From positions 1 through 64,000 of the forward strand of contig JAFTVV010000013.1 of assembly GCA_017465625.1 (NCBI GenBank): DNA of 64,000 nt. Reading direction: 5' to 3'. Both the position numbers and the translations under genes were made by a program. Below the pieces are notes generated by a model that ran no database searches, was not told where the DNA came from, and saw only the letters and a program-made list of their open reading frames with translations. Source of the DNA: Oscillospiraceae bacterium. Its GTDB lineage: Bacteria; Bacillota; Clostridia; Oscillospirales; Oscillospiraceae. Every line of letters starts with the position of its first letter. The stretch's first letter is position 1. Shown here one piece after another: positions 7,741 to 15,863 of this stretch.

Positions 7741-9007
7741 GGCTGTTTTTCTCCTTTTCAATGGCTTCCAAAACGGATAGCTTGTATTTTTCTTGATAAC
7801 CGTCGTATGCAGCAGCATCCACGGTAGGTTCTTGGATTGGTTTCATTGCTTGGTAGGTTGCTGTAATGTCACCGGCAGCTCGCTTGGCAAAGACCAGGCT
7901 CTCCAGAAGGGAGTTGCTGGCCAAACGGTTCCGGCCATGGACACCGTTGCAAGCGGTTTCGCCAACTGCGTACAGCCGATCCATAGAGGTCTTACTGAAG
8001 CAGTTCACATCAATACCGCCCATAAAGTAATGCTGGGAAGGAACAACTGGGATGGGCTCTTTTGTCACATCGTAACCTTCTTCCAGGCAGTGCTGATAAA
8101 TATGCGGGAAGTGGGTCTTGATATGTTCTTCCGGGATCGGTGCCAAAGAAAGCCACACATGCTCGCTGCCTTCCTTCTTCATCTGCTCAAAGATCGCGCC
8201 GGCAACCACATCCCGGGGCAGCAGCTCATTGACAAAGCGTTCTCCTTTGGCATTCAGAAGGATCGCACCCTCGCCGCGCACAGATTCCGAAATCAGGAAT
8301 TCCCTGCCGTCTTTCTTTGTGTACAGTGTGGTGGGGTGGATTTGGATGTAATCGATATGCTGCAGCTTAATGCCATACTTCAGAGCCAGTGCCAAAGCAT
8401 CGCCGGTAAGGTGGGGATAATTGGTGGAATGCTTAAACAGGCCGCCAACGCCACCGGTCGCCAGGACCGTATAATCCGCAACAATGGTGCTGAAATTACC
8501 GCCTGCATCATGACCTACGATACCGCAGCACATGTTGCCATCGCATATTAGGTCTACCATGGTGTAGTTTTCGATCAAGGTAATATTCGCTCTGGAACGG
8601 GCCGTTTCCAGCAGATGCGAGGTGATCTCCTTACCTGTCTCGTCCTCATGGAAAAGGATGCGGGGTTTGGAATGGGCACCCTCCCGGGTGTAATGGAACG
8701 ACTTTCCGTCTTTTTCAAAGTTGACACCGTAGGATACCAGATCCCCAATCACATCCTGAGAGGAACGGATCATGATCTCCACGGACTGGGGATTGTTCTC
8801 ATAGTGTCCGGCCTTCATGGTATCCTCGTAGAAGGCCTGGAAGTCATCTTCATCCCGAAGAACACAGATGCCGCCCTGGGCCAGGAAGGAGTCACTTTTC
8901 GGCGCTTCGTTCTTTGTGATGATGGTGATCTTCTTGTCTTCCGGCAGATTCAGTGCGCAGTACAGGCCCGCCACACCGCAGCCGACAATCAAAATATCTG
9001 TCTTCAT
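7733..9007 (-). CDS. nadB: L-aspartate oxidase (short form)
   Basis: 424-residue FAD enzyme that oxidises L-aspartate to iminoaspartate for quinolinate synthesis. The FAD dinucleotide fold begins ILIVGCGVAGLYCALNLP, SFLAQGGICVLRDEDDF is the conserved FAD/substrate segment near residue 41, and VRGEGAILLNAKGERF and QHYFMGGIDVN match the succinate dehydrogenase/NadB flavoprotein family. The protein ends shortly after RNRLASNSLLESLVFAKRAA, so it lacks the roughly 100-residue C-terminal helical domain of the 530-540-residue E. coli type. The stop is a true TAA overlapping nadC, not a frame break. It begins 2 bases after the nadA stop. As an anaerobe's enzyme it presumably passes electrons to fumarate or another acceptor (inference). 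Confidence 0.93.
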   Translation of the reverse strand: MKTDILIVGCGVAGLYCALNLPEDKKITIITKNEAPKSDSFLAQGGICVLRDEDDFQAFYEDTMKAGHYENNPQSVEIMIRSSQDVIGDLVSYGVNFEKDGKSFHYTREGAHSKPRILFHEDETGKEITSHLLETARSRANITLIENYTMVDLICDGNMCCGIVGHDAGGNFSTIVADYTVLATGGVGGLFKHSTNYPHLTGDALALALKYGIKLQHIDYIQIHPTTLYTKKDGREFLISESVRGEGAILLNAKGERFVNELLPRDVVAGAIFEQMKKEGSEHVWLSLAPIPEEHIKTHFPHIYQHCLEEGYDVTKEPIPVVPSQHYFMGGIDVNCFSKTSMDRLYAVGETACNGVHGRNRLASNSLLESLVFAKRAAGDITATYQAMKPIQEPTVDAAAYDGYQEKYKLSVLEAIEKEKNSHE

Positions 9008-9009
9008 AA

Positions 9010-9909
9010 TTATTTCGCTAACTCCAACATTTTGTCAAGAGGTAATAGTGCTCGCTCCCGGTCCTCATCCGTAACCAGCACTTCGTTTGTTTCATCCCGG
9101 AGGACGGCGTAGAGTCGCTCCAGTGTATTTAACTTCATGCCGGCACAGCACGGAGCTGGGTCTGGGAAGTAGAAACGCTTCTGCGGGTTATCCTGCTGAA
9201 GCTTGTATTCCACCCCATATTCTGTGCACACGATATATTCTCCTGCGGAATCGCTTTTTGCATAGGCAATGATCTCGGCAGTACTGCCTATGTAGTCTGC
9301 GAGTGCCAGTACGGGCGGCTCACATTCCGGATGGGCCAGAACCTTTGCTTCCGGATGTGCAGCAAGCAATTTCAAAACCAGTTTGGGATATATCTGGGCA
9401 TGAATTGGACAGCACCCATCATTGAGAATGATGTTCTTTTCCGGTACCTGCTGTGCGACAAATCTGCCAAGATTCCGGTCAGGAATAAAGAAGATATTCT
9501 TATTGGGAAGTGCCTTTACGATCTTAATGGCATTGGAGGATGTGACACACACATCGCTTTGCGCCTTCAATTCCGCAGTGGAGTTAATATAGCATACAAC
9601 TGCCAGATTCTCATATTCCGCACGCATCTGCGCAATCTTCCCCGGTTTCACCATATGCGCCATAGGGCAATCTGCAGTCAGATCCGGCATCAGCACTTTT
9701 TTATCGGGATTCAAAATCTTGGCGCTTTCGCCCATAAAGGAGACGCCGCAGAAGACGAGCATATCTGCTGACGACTGCTTGGCAACCTTCGCAAGATAGA
9801 AGGAATCTCCTACATAATCCGCCACCGCCTGCACTTCGGCAGGCGCATAATAATGTGCCAGAATGACCGCATTCTTCTGATTCTTTAGCTGTTCGATTTT
9901 CTGTTTCAT
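9010..9909 (-). CDS. nadA: Quinolinate synthase
   Basis: 299-residue [4Fe-4S] enzyme that condenses iminoaspartate with dihydroxyacetone phosphate to quinolinate. The three cluster cysteines fit Cys81 (PDLTADCPM), Cys167 (NDGCCPIH) and Cys254 (PAPCCAGM), spaced as in the short archaeal and Thermotoga NadA proteins of about 300 residues. Other family blocks are NAVILAHYYAPAEVQ near residue 12, VTSSNAIKI near 122 and AHPECEPPV near 192. The start has GGAAAGG just upstream, and a consensus promoter lies 40-70 bases upstream. First gene of nadA-nadB-nadC-niaR. Confidence 0.95.
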   Translation of the reverse strand: MKQKIEQLKNQKNAVILAHYYAPAEVQAVADYVGDSFYLAKVAKQSSADMLVFCGVSFMGESAKILNPDKKVLMPDLTADCPMAHMVKPGKIAQMRAEYENLAVVCYINSTAELKAQSDVCVTSSNAIKIVKALPNKNIFFIPDRNLGRFVAQQVPEKNIILNDGCCPIHAQIYPKLVLKLLAAHPEAKVLAHPECEPPVLALADYIGSTAEIIAYAKSDSAGEYIVCTEYGVEYKLQQDNPQKRFYFPDPAPCCAGMKLNTLERLYAVLRDETNEVLVTDEDRERALLPLDKMLELAK

Positions 9910-9949
9910 ACGTACCTTTCCTTACGGCATGAGCATTTACATCCCCCGT

Positions 9950-9978
9950 ATTATACAGATTTACTTTACAGATGTCAA
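9950..9978 (-). promoter_or_regulatory. Consensus sigma-A promoter of nadABC-niaR
   Basis: On the minus strand, TTGACA (9978-9973) and TATAAT (9955-9950) are separated by exactly 17 bases, a perfect match to the vegetative consensus. The nadA ATG is 41 bases downstream of the -10 box. Confidence 0.85.
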
Positions 9979-9991
9979 TAGAACTGTAAAG
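9964..9991. promoter_or_regulatory. Candidate NiaR operator palindrome
   Basis: CTTTACAG (9964-9971) and CTGTAAAG (9984-9991) are a perfect 8-bp inverted repeat with a 12-base spacer. It spans the -35 box of the nadA promoter and half of the spacer, a position where a bound repressor would block RNA polymerase. Assignment to NiaR is inferred from location and from niaR closing this operon; I did not compare it with a published matrix. Confidence 0.55.
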
Positions 9992-10000
9992 TTTTCTTGA

Positions 10001-10189
10001 AACTCGATTTTAACTCTCATATATTCTCTGACCGTCAAGAAGGCAGCCGCATACAGCAACATCGGAATGAATCTAATCGATAAGCTGTTGCGTACTCCCA
10101 ACTGTCCGTTTGTGTTGTTTGTGGGGAAAAAGAAATTGGTAAAGCGCAAGGAATTCGAAGAATACATTAGTAAGACTTTAATTTTCTAA
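10001..10189 (+). pseudogene. Excisionase (Xis)-like remnant without a start codon
   Basis: An open frame from just after TGA (9998-10000) to TAA (10187-10189) encodes 62 residues containing LTVKKAAAYSNIG, LLRTPNCPFVLFVGKKKL and VKRKEFEEYI. This is the compact winged-helix layout of excisionases of Tn916-like integrative elements (residues x-LTVKEAAxYxNIG, then CPFVLxVGxKxLIKRxxFExYI). No ATG, GTG or TTG starts the frame upstream of the helix-turn-helix; the first ATG is internal at the Met of NIGMN. No integrase or att site is visible nearby. I read it as the decayed tail of an integrative element, or less likely a small gene with a rare start codon. Confidence 0.6.
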
Positions 10190-10234
10190 AATTTTGAAAA
10201 AAGTGAAACAACGATAGATATTCAACGATTCCTA

Positions 10235-10263
10235 TTGAAATAACGACGAAAATATACTATAAT
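10235..10263 (+). promoter_or_regulatory. Promoter of ychF
   Basis: TTGAAA (10235-10240) and TATAAT (10258-10263) with a 17-base spacer, 35 bases before the ychF start codon. Confidence 0.75.
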
Positions 10264-10297
10264 GTGGATATTACATTGTTCCTTAAGGAGATAGAAT

Positions 10298-11395
10298 ATG
10301 AAATTAGGTATCGTTGGACTGCCCAATGTAGGCAAGTCCACTCTGTTTAACGCTATTACCAATGCAGGTGTTCCTGCTGACAACTATGCATTTTGCACCA
10401 TTGACCCCAATGTGGGTGTTGTAAGCGTGCCCGACGAACGGCTCCAATGGCTGTCCGATTTCCACAACCCCAAGAAGACCACTCCTGCCGTTATTGAATT
10501 TGTGGACATTGCAGGTCTTGTAAAGGGTGCTTCCAAGGGCGAGGGTCTGGGCAACAAATTCCTCAGCAACATCCGTACCACCGATGCGATTGTGCACGTT
10601 GTGCGCTGCTTTGAGGATTCCAACGTTACCCACGTGGAGGGCAGCACCGATCCCCTGCGTGATATTGAAATCATCAACTTAGAGCTGGTTATGGCCGACA
10701 TTGAAATGGTGGAACGCCGTATTGATAAGGCACAAAAGGCCGCTAAGGGTGGCGACAAGAAATTCCTGCGGGAAGCCGACCTCTTCAGTGACCTGCTGAA
10801 GCATCTGAATGAAGGCAAGCTGGCACGTACCTTCGACGGTGACGAAGAAGATATGGCACTGATTGCCACCAGCGACCTGCTCACTCTGAAAAAGACCATT
10901 TATGTAGGCAATTTGGCAGAAAACGAGATCAACGAGCCGGAGCAGAACCGTCACTATATGGCTGTAAAGGCCCTTGCCGACACCGAAGGCAGTCAGCTCA
11001 TTCCCATCTGTGCAAAATTGGAGGCCGATATTGCCGAGCTGGATGATCCGGACGAAAAGGCAATGTTTATGGAAGAGCTGGGTGTCAACGAATCCGGTCT
11101 GGATAAGCTGATTCGTTCCTCCTATGCACTGCTGGGTCTGATCTCCTTCCTCACTGCCGGCTCCGATGAATGCCGCGCCTGGACCATCAAGAAGGGTACA
11201 AAAGCACCTCAGGCCGCCGGCAAGATTCATACCGACTTTGAACGGGGCTTTATCCGTGCCGAGGTCATTGCCTTTGAGGATATGAAGCAATGCGGCACCA
11301 TGGCAAACGCCAAGGCCAAGGGTCTGGTACGAAGCGAAGGCAAGGAATATGTAATGAAGGATGGCGACATCGTCAACTTCCTGTTTAACGTATGA
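10298..11395 (+). CDS. ychF: Redox-regulated ATPase YchF (Obg-like)
   Basis: 365-residue TRAFAC-class P-loop protein of the Obg family, known to prefer ATP to GTP and to bind ribosomes. The P-loop is GLPNVGKSTLFNAIT near residue 7, the G3 region is FVDIAGLVKGASKGEGLGNKF, and the C-terminal TGS-like domain contains FLTAGSDECRAWTIKKG and the terminal motif KEYVMKDGDIVNFLFNV. Length is standard (363-367). It is monocistronic, with its own promoter and AAGGAG 8 bases before the ATG, and ends at a strong shared terminator facing sigE. Confidence 0.96.
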   Translation: MKLGIVGLPNVGKSTLFNAITNAGVPADNYAFCTIDPNVGVVSVPDERLQWLSDFHNPKKTTPAVIEFVDIAGLVKGASKGEGLGNKFLSNIRTTDAIVHVVRCFEDSNVTHVEGSTDPLRDIEIINLELVMADIEMVERRIDKAQKAAKGGDKKFLREADLFSDLLKHLNEGKLARTFDGDEEDMALIATSDLLTLKKTIYVGNLAENEINEPEQNRHYMAVKALADTEGSQLIPICAKLEADIAELDDPDEKAMFMEELGVNESGLDKLIRSSYALLGLISFLTAGSDECRAWTIKKGTKAPQAAGKIHTDFERGFIRAEVIAFEDMKQCGTMANAKAKGLVRSEGKEYVMKDGDIVNFLFNV

Positions 11396-11399
11396 TACA

Positions 11400-11436
11400 A
11401 AATCCCCTCTGCGCTCATTATGCGCAGAGGGGATTT
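11400..11436. terminator. Bidirectional terminator, ychF / sigE
   Basis: A perfect 15-bp stem: AAATCCCCTCTGCGC (11400-11414) and its complement (11422-11436) with a 7-base loop. The A and T ends provide U-runs in both directions between the convergent ychF and sigE stops. Confidence 0.9.
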
Positions 11437-11440
11437 ATTG

Positions 11441-12148
11441 TTATACATATCCGGTTTGGCGCAGAATTTCCTTTTTCAGCCGCAGCATTATTTTCTTCTC
11501 CAGACGAGAGATATAGGACTGGGAAATTTTCATTTTTTGTGCCACTTCCTTTTGAGTCAGTTCCTGATGCCCCTCCAATCCATAACGCATAACGATGATT
11601 TCTTTCTCCCGTACCGGCAGTTCCTCCACCGCACGACGGAGTAAATACAAATCCACCTCATCCTCCAACGGACGCATAATGGTATCCTCATCTGTACCTA
11701 AAATATCCGAAAGCAACAATTCATTTCCGTCATAATCCATATTAATCGGCTCATCCAGTGACACTTCGTTTTTCTGATTGGCGATCTTTCGGATGTGCAT
11801 TAAAATTTCGTTTTCAATACATCGGGACGCATAGGTTGCCAGCTTTATATTTTTATCCCTTCTATAGGTGTTAATAGCCTTAATCAGTCCAATCGTACCA
11901 ATGGAAATTAAGTCCTCGATATAGACACCCGTATTTTCAAAACGACGGGCAATAAATACCACCAAACGCAAATTCCGTTCAATGAGCAGCTTTTTAGCAT
12001 CATCACTGCCCCTTTCCAATTCCTCCAGTGCCTGCTGTTCCTGCGTCCCCTTCAGGGGTGCAGGCAGCACATCTGTGCCGCCGATATAATAGACTGCATG
12101 GTCTGCACGCCCCAAAATTGCCATTATAAATTTCTGCCATTTTTTCAT
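11441..12148 (-). CDS. sigE: RNA polymerase sporulation sigma factor SigE (pro-sigma-E)
   Basis: 235-residue sigma-70 family factor that directs mother-cell gene expression early in sporulation. The first 25 residues form a hydrophobic, basic pro-sequence ending near HAVYYIGG, the segment removed by SpoIIGA in bacilli and clostridia. Region 2 is [20 protein letters not shown] followed by [18 protein letters not shown]; region 2.4 is [20 protein letters not shown]; region 4 is [20 protein letters not shown]. It overlaps spoIIGA by 4 bases, the classic spoIIG arrangement. Confidence 0.97.
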   Translation of the reverse strand: MKKWQKFIMAILGRADHAVYYIGGTDVLPAPLKGTQEQQALEELERGSDDAKKLLIERNLRLVVFIARRFENTGVYIEDLISIGTIGLIKAINTYRRDKNIKLATYASRCIENEILMHIRKIANQKNEVSLDEPINMDYDGNELLLSDILGTDEDTIMRPLEDEVDLYLLRRAVEELPVREKEIIVMRYGLEGHQELTQKEVAQKMKISQSYISRLEKKIMLRLKKEILRQTGYV

Positions 12149-12900
12149 ACCATTCCTCCAATCAACGCCTGAAACAACCCTTTTTCGTCCAATTTTTCCG
12201 ATGAAAATGCCACTAAAAGCCGCTGTTTTCTACCTGCAACGGTGGCTTTTGGTATAGAAATTGCCAGCATCATTTGTCCGCTGCCCGAAACGGTTTTATA
12301 GGGAATCAGCTGTAAGCCCTGCATCAAGCCGATTGCTTCCACCGGTCTGCGCAGTTGCTGTGCAGTCAAGCCCAAAAGGCGCTGTGCCACATCCGCATCC
12401 GCCACCAAAACACCCCGGCCCGTCATGGGGTCTTTCAGGGTATTCCCCGTATCCCGCAGTGCCACACACTGCACCGTTTTTCCGCCGTAGTGCAGTTCTA
12501 CCGGCACATAACGTCCTTTATGCCGTCCGTACACTGCATACAGGCACACGCCCATCAGTAAGAATGCCCAGAGCGTTTGGGTGAACTGGCCATAATCCCC
12601 CGTCAGTCCGTCCATCGCCATACGCAGAAGGGCATAGAAAATTCCGGGACGCACAGCATCTTTGGATAGTCCAAAGGTGGCCAACGCGGTGATCGTCACA
12701 AACACCGTCCGCCACAGGAGATTGCTCAAAAACCACAGCGACGGCACAAAGCAAAGCATCCCGTACACTGTACCCACTAAACTACCCAACGCACATCGGA
12801 AGAATCGGCAAAAACTGCCGGACATTCGCGCGGAAGCCAACAGCAGCAACAGATTTACAATATAATCGAGCATCAATGCCAACGCAATATAGGTTCTCAT
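12145..12900 (-). CDS. spoIIGA: Sigma-E processing peptidase SpoIIGA
   Basis: 251-residue membrane aspartic protease that cleaves pro-sigma-E at the sporulation septum. The first 130 residues contain five hydrophobic segments, and the cytoplasmic half carries [17 protein letters not shown] near residue 168, the DTGN aspartic-protease motif (the family dimerises to form the active site). The protein is somewhat shorter than the roughly 300-residue B. subtilis homologue. It is directly upstream of and overlapping sigE. Confidence 0.93.
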   Translation of the reverse strand: MRTYIALALMLDYIVNLLLLLASARMSGSFCRFFRCALGSLVGTVYGMLCFVPSLWFLSNLLWRTVFVTITALATFGLSKDAVRPGIFYALLRMAMDGLTGDYGQFTQTLWAFLLMGVCLYAVYGRHKGRYVPVELHYGGKTVQCVALRDTGNTLKDPMTGRGVLVADADVAQRLLGLTAQQLRRPVEAIGLMQGLQLIPYKTVSGSGQMMLAISIPKATVAGRKQRLLVAFSSEKLDEKGLFQALIGGMV

Positions 12901-13039
12901 CCTTCACGCCCCTTCCTTTGATGGCTTTAGTATAGAGGCTTGGCCGGATAAAATTCGTCGCAAGGATGACGCTGACATCCTCCCCTTTTCGCCTGCTCCC
13001 TACCTTCCTTCCACGGCAAAAGGGCAGGAAACAAAAATT

Positions 13040-13066
13040 CCGGCAGCTGATTCACTCAGCTGCCGG
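13040..13066 (-). terminator. Terminator of rarA-DUF951
   Basis: CCGGCAGCTGA (13040-13050) pairs with TCAGCTGCCGG (13056-13066) around a 5-base loop, followed on the minus strand by AATTTTTGT. The distal arm overlaps the last codons of the DUF951 gene. Confidence 0.8.
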
Positions 13067-13265
13067 ATGTATCTGTCGATATGTTTTCTTCACGGATTAT
13101 TTGGCGAATATTCTTCTCTGCCTTGTGCCGCGGGGTCATTACCTCGTGACCACAGCCTAAGCATTTCAGCCGAAAATCCGCACCGGTACGCAAGACGCGC
13201 CACCTTTTTTCACCACAGGGATGGGGCTTTTTCATTGTCAGGATATCCCCTAAACGCACGTCCAT
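13056..13265 (-). CDS. DUF951 family protein (YyzM-like)
   Basis: 69-residue protein of a small conserved Firmicutes family of unknown function. The diagnostic pattern is present: GDILTMKKPHPCGEKRWRV, then RTGADFRLKCLGCGHEVM. The cysteines (one in HPCG, two in CLGC) suggest a metal site (inference). The ATG overlaps the rarA stop by one base (TAATG), so it is probably translated by coupling. A terminator follows immediately, making it the end of the unit. Confidence 0.85.
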   Translation of the reverse strand: MDVRLGDILTMKKPHPCGEKRWRVLRTGADFRLKCLGCGHEVMTPRHKAEKNIRQIIREENISTDTSGS

Positions 13266-14530
13266 TACCCTTCCCCCTTTACCGCATCCCAGTACTGCTT
13301 TGCCGCCTGCTCTACCTTGTTTGAACCATAGGTATAGTAACGGGTATTCTTCAGTTCATCGGGTAAATACTGCTGTTTTACCCAGTGATTGGGATAGTCA
13401 TGGGGGTAAAGATACCCCTGTTCACGCTCCATCGTATAACTGTCTGCGTGCATATTTTGCAAATGACGGGGAAAATCACCGGTTTTACCCTTGCGAATAT
13501 CCGCAAGTGCCGTATCCAGTGCAATATGACCAGTATTGGATTTGGGAGAGGTGGCCATCAGCACTGCCGCATCCCCCAGGGGAATCCGCGCTTCCGGCAT
13601 ACCCAGCATCAGCGCCATATCCACACAGGATTTGACAATGGGCAGAATCATCGGATAAGCAAGGCCGATATCCTCCGCGGCAATCACCATCAAACGGCGG
13701 CAGGCAGACTGCATCTGCCCCACCTCCAGCAGCCGGGCCAAATAGTGGCACGCCGCATCCGGGTCAGAGCCACGGATGGATTTTTGCAGTGCAGAGAGCA
13801 GATCGTAGTGATTGTCACCGTCACGGTCGGCACGCATTGCACTTTTTTGGGATACCATTTTGGCATCCTCCAAGGTAATGGTGATTACGCCATCCACAGG
13901 AGGACAGGCAGAAAACAGCACCTCGACTGCATTCATGGCCTTACGCAGGTCGCCGCCGCAAGCACCGGCAATGTATTCCAGTGCCCCTTCCTCGGCTGTT
14001 GCCTTCAGTGCCGTGCGCTTTTCCATAAAGGACACAGCCCGCTTCGTGGCCTTTAAGGCGGCTTCTGCAGAAATCTGCTTAAATTCAAACACGGTGGAAC
14101 GGCTTAAAATTGCGTTGAATACATAAAAATAGGGGTTTTCTGTCGTGGAGGCAATCAGGGTGATTTTACCGCTTTCAATGTACTCCAGCAAAGATTGCTG
14201 CTGCTTTTTATTAAAGGACTGAATCTCGTCCAAATACAGCAATATGCCGTTGGGTGCCATCAGTGTATCCAACTGTGCCGCAATATTTTTAATGTCAGCG
14301 GTGGAAGCAGTGGTGGCGTTCAGCTGATACAAGGTGCGATTGGTCTGCTTGGCAATGATTTTGGCAACAGTGGTCTTCCCGGTGCCGCTGGGACCGTAAA
14401 AAATCATATTGGGCACATTTCCGGAATCCACCATACGACGCAAAATGCCCTTCTCGCCTAAAATATGCTCTTGACCGAAGACCTCATCCAGAGACTCCGG
14501 GCGCAGAATGTCTGCCAGTGGCTGATACAT
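13265..14530 (-). CDS. rarA: Replication-associated recombination protein A (RarA/MgsA AAA+ ATPase)
   Basis: 421 residues with the start at 14530, chosen because AAAGGAGGAAGTACG precedes that ATG and family members begin with LAxxLRPxxLxEVxGQ, here PLADILRPESLDEVFGQEH. Walker A is GPSGTGKTT near residue 47 and Walker B ILLYLDEIQSFNKKQQ near 100. The C-terminal part has LLEVGQMQSACRRLMVIAAEDIGLAYP and RIPLGDAAVLMA, the tetramerisation/clamp-loader-like domain of the MgsA family. RarA acts at stalled replication forks. It is coupled to the DUF951 gene. Confidence 0.94.
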   Translation of the reverse strand: MYQPLADILRPESLDEVFGQEHILGEKGILRRMVDSGNVPNMIFYGPSGTGKTTVAKIIAKQTNRTLYQLNATTASTADIKNIAAQLDTLMAPNGILLYLDEIQSFNKKQQQSLLEYIESGKITLIASTTENPYFYVFNAILSRSTVFEFKQISAEAALKATKRAVSFMEKRTALKATAEEGALEYIAGACGGDLRKAMNAVEVLFSACPPVDGVITITLEDAKMVSQKSAMRADRDGDNHYDLLSALQKSIRGSDPDAACHYLARLLEVGQMQSACRRLMVIAAEDIGLAYPMILPIVKSCVDMALMLGMPEARIPLGDAAVLMATSPKSNTGHIALDTALADIRKGKTGDFPRHLQNMHADSYTMEREQGYLYPHDYPNHWVKQQYLPDELKNTRYYTYGSNKVEQAAKQYWDAVKGEG

Positions 14531-14612
14531 CGTACTTCCTCCTTTCACCGTTTTATCCATTATAGCACAGATGTTCTCAAATTGCACTCATTATTTTACT
14601 TTTATGCAAAGA

Positions 14613-14641
14613 AACGGCACAGCGGAAACCGCTGTGCCGTT
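14613..14641 (-). terminator. Terminator after the acidic zinc-ribbon gene
   Basis: A 13-bp perfect stem (14613-14625 with 14629-14641, sequence AACGGCACAGCGG) and a 3-base loop, followed by T-rich sequence on the minus strand. It ends the efp-side transcription unit and separates it from rarA. Confidence 0.85.
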
Positions 14642-14650
14642 TTTCAGCAA

Positions 14651-15154
14651 TTAGAAGCTCAGAGTGTCCTCGTCGTCCTCATCTTCATCGTCTTCCACGA
14701 CGAACTCCAGAGTCTCGCCACAGTTGGGGCAAGTCATAGAGCCTTTTTCCAGTGTCTCCTCGTCGAAGTCGATCACTTCGCCGCAGGCACACTTTACCTC
14801 GTAGATGGTGGTCTCTTCGTCGCCGAAGTCAAAGCCCTCGTCCTCGAAGTCATCATCATCGAAATACTCCTCGTCGTCATCGTCGCAATCGCAATCACAA
14901 TCGCAGTCGCAATCACAATCATCATAGTCGTCTTCGTCCATAATGAAGTCTTCGATGGCGTCCAGATCCTCTTCAATTTCGTCCAGCTCATCGGAGATGG
15001 CGATGGTGGTCTCCTCCACGTCGGTCAGGCGGCGGGTTACATCGCCCAGCAAATCCACGATCGCGGAAATCATCTGACCTTCAGGCTTCTCGGTGTCCAG
15101 CTTCAGACCGTCCATCAAGCCCTTCAGGTAGGCTGCCTTTTCGGAAATCGTCAT
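14651..15154 (-). CDS. Acidic CD1247 N-terminal-domain-like protein with zinc ribbon
   Basis: 167 residues, extremely acidic. Residues 1-60 (KAAYLKGLMDGLKLDTEKPEG) match a short helical domain that I recall as the CD1247 N-terminal domain of clostridial proteins. Residues 72-100 are almost only Asp, Glu and Cys, including DCDCDCDCDCDC. A four-cysteine ribbon follows: KCACGEVI near 122 and TCPNCGETLEF near 143. The last residues are again acidic. Function is unknown; a metal-binding or RNA polymerase/ribosome-associated role is conceivable. It starts 10 bases after efp and probably shares its transcript. Confidence 0.75.
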   Translation of the reverse strand: MTISEKAAYLKGLMDGLKLDTEKPEGQMISAIVDLLGDVTRRLTDVEETTIAISDELDEIEEDLDAIEDFIMDEDDYDDCDCDCDCDCDCDDDDEEYFDDDDFEDEGFDFGDEETTIYEVKCACGEVIDFDEETLEKGSMTCPNCGETLEFVVEDDEDEDDEDTLSF

Positions 15155-15164
15155 AGCTTACTCC

Positions 15165-15725
15165 TTATTTTGCACGACCCAGATATTCACCGGTGGTGGT
15201 GTCGATCTGAATCTTCTCGCCCTCGTTGATGAACAGGGGCACCTTCACCTCTGCGCCGGTCTCAACGGTAGCAGGCTTCAGGGTATTGGTAGCGGTGTTG
15301 CCTGCGAAGCCGGGCTCGGTAGCGGTAACAACCAGGTCTACAAAACGGGGTGCTTCAATGCCGAACACCTTGCCCTTGTAGCTCATAATGGTGCAGGTGT
15401 CGTTCTCCTTCACGAAGCGGAAGCTGTCGTCCAGAACGTCCTTCTCGATGGGCTCCATCTCGTAGGTCTCGTTATCCATGAAGTAGTACAGGTCACCGTC
15501 GTTGTAGGAATACTCCATCTTACGTCTCTCGATATATGCGGTGGGGTACTTGTCGCTGGGGTTGAAGGTGGTTTCAGTCACGCCGCCGGTGATGACGTTC
15601 TTCATCTTTACGCGGACGAATGCAGCACCCTTACCGGGCTTTACGTGCTGGAACTCGATGATCTGCATAACCTTACCGTCCATATCGAAGGTAATGCCGT
15701 TTCTAAAATCGCTTACGGAAATCAT
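15165..15725 (-). CDS. efp: Elongation factor P
   Basis: 186-residue translation factor that relieves ribosome stalling at polyproline. Three OB/KOW-like domains are present: the N-terminal KOW with the tip PGKGAAF, where Lys32 is the residue modified in other bacteria, then the central FMDNETYEMEPIEKD, and the C-terminal GAEVKVPLFINEGEKIQIDT. Length matches the family (185-188). A good GGAGGAT site precedes the ATG. No modification enzyme is recognisable in the window. Confidence 0.97.
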   Translation of the reverse strand: MISVSDFRNGITFDMDGKVMQIIEFQHVKPGKGAAFVRVKMKNVITGGVTETTFNPSDKYPTAYIERRKMEYSYNDGDLYYFMDNETYEMEPIEKDVLDDSFRFVKENDTCTIMSYKGKVFGIEAPRFVDLVVTATEPGFAGNTATNTLKPATVETGAEVKVPLFINEGEKIQIDTTTGEYLGRAK

Positions 15726-15863
15726 ATTTTTATCCTCCTAAGAATATACCTTTTACAAGGTTTGTTTATATGCACAAAGTTCGCGCCAATATTTTAACCG
15801 ATAAATTCGCAAAATGCAATAGGAAAAAACGCTTTTTTTACAGAAACATCCTGTTTATTCCCG

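Noticed and set aside
9961..10167. 68-residue minus-strand frame before nadA
   Set aside because: It is the antisense of the excisionase remnant and overlaps the nadA promoter; no ribosome binding site.
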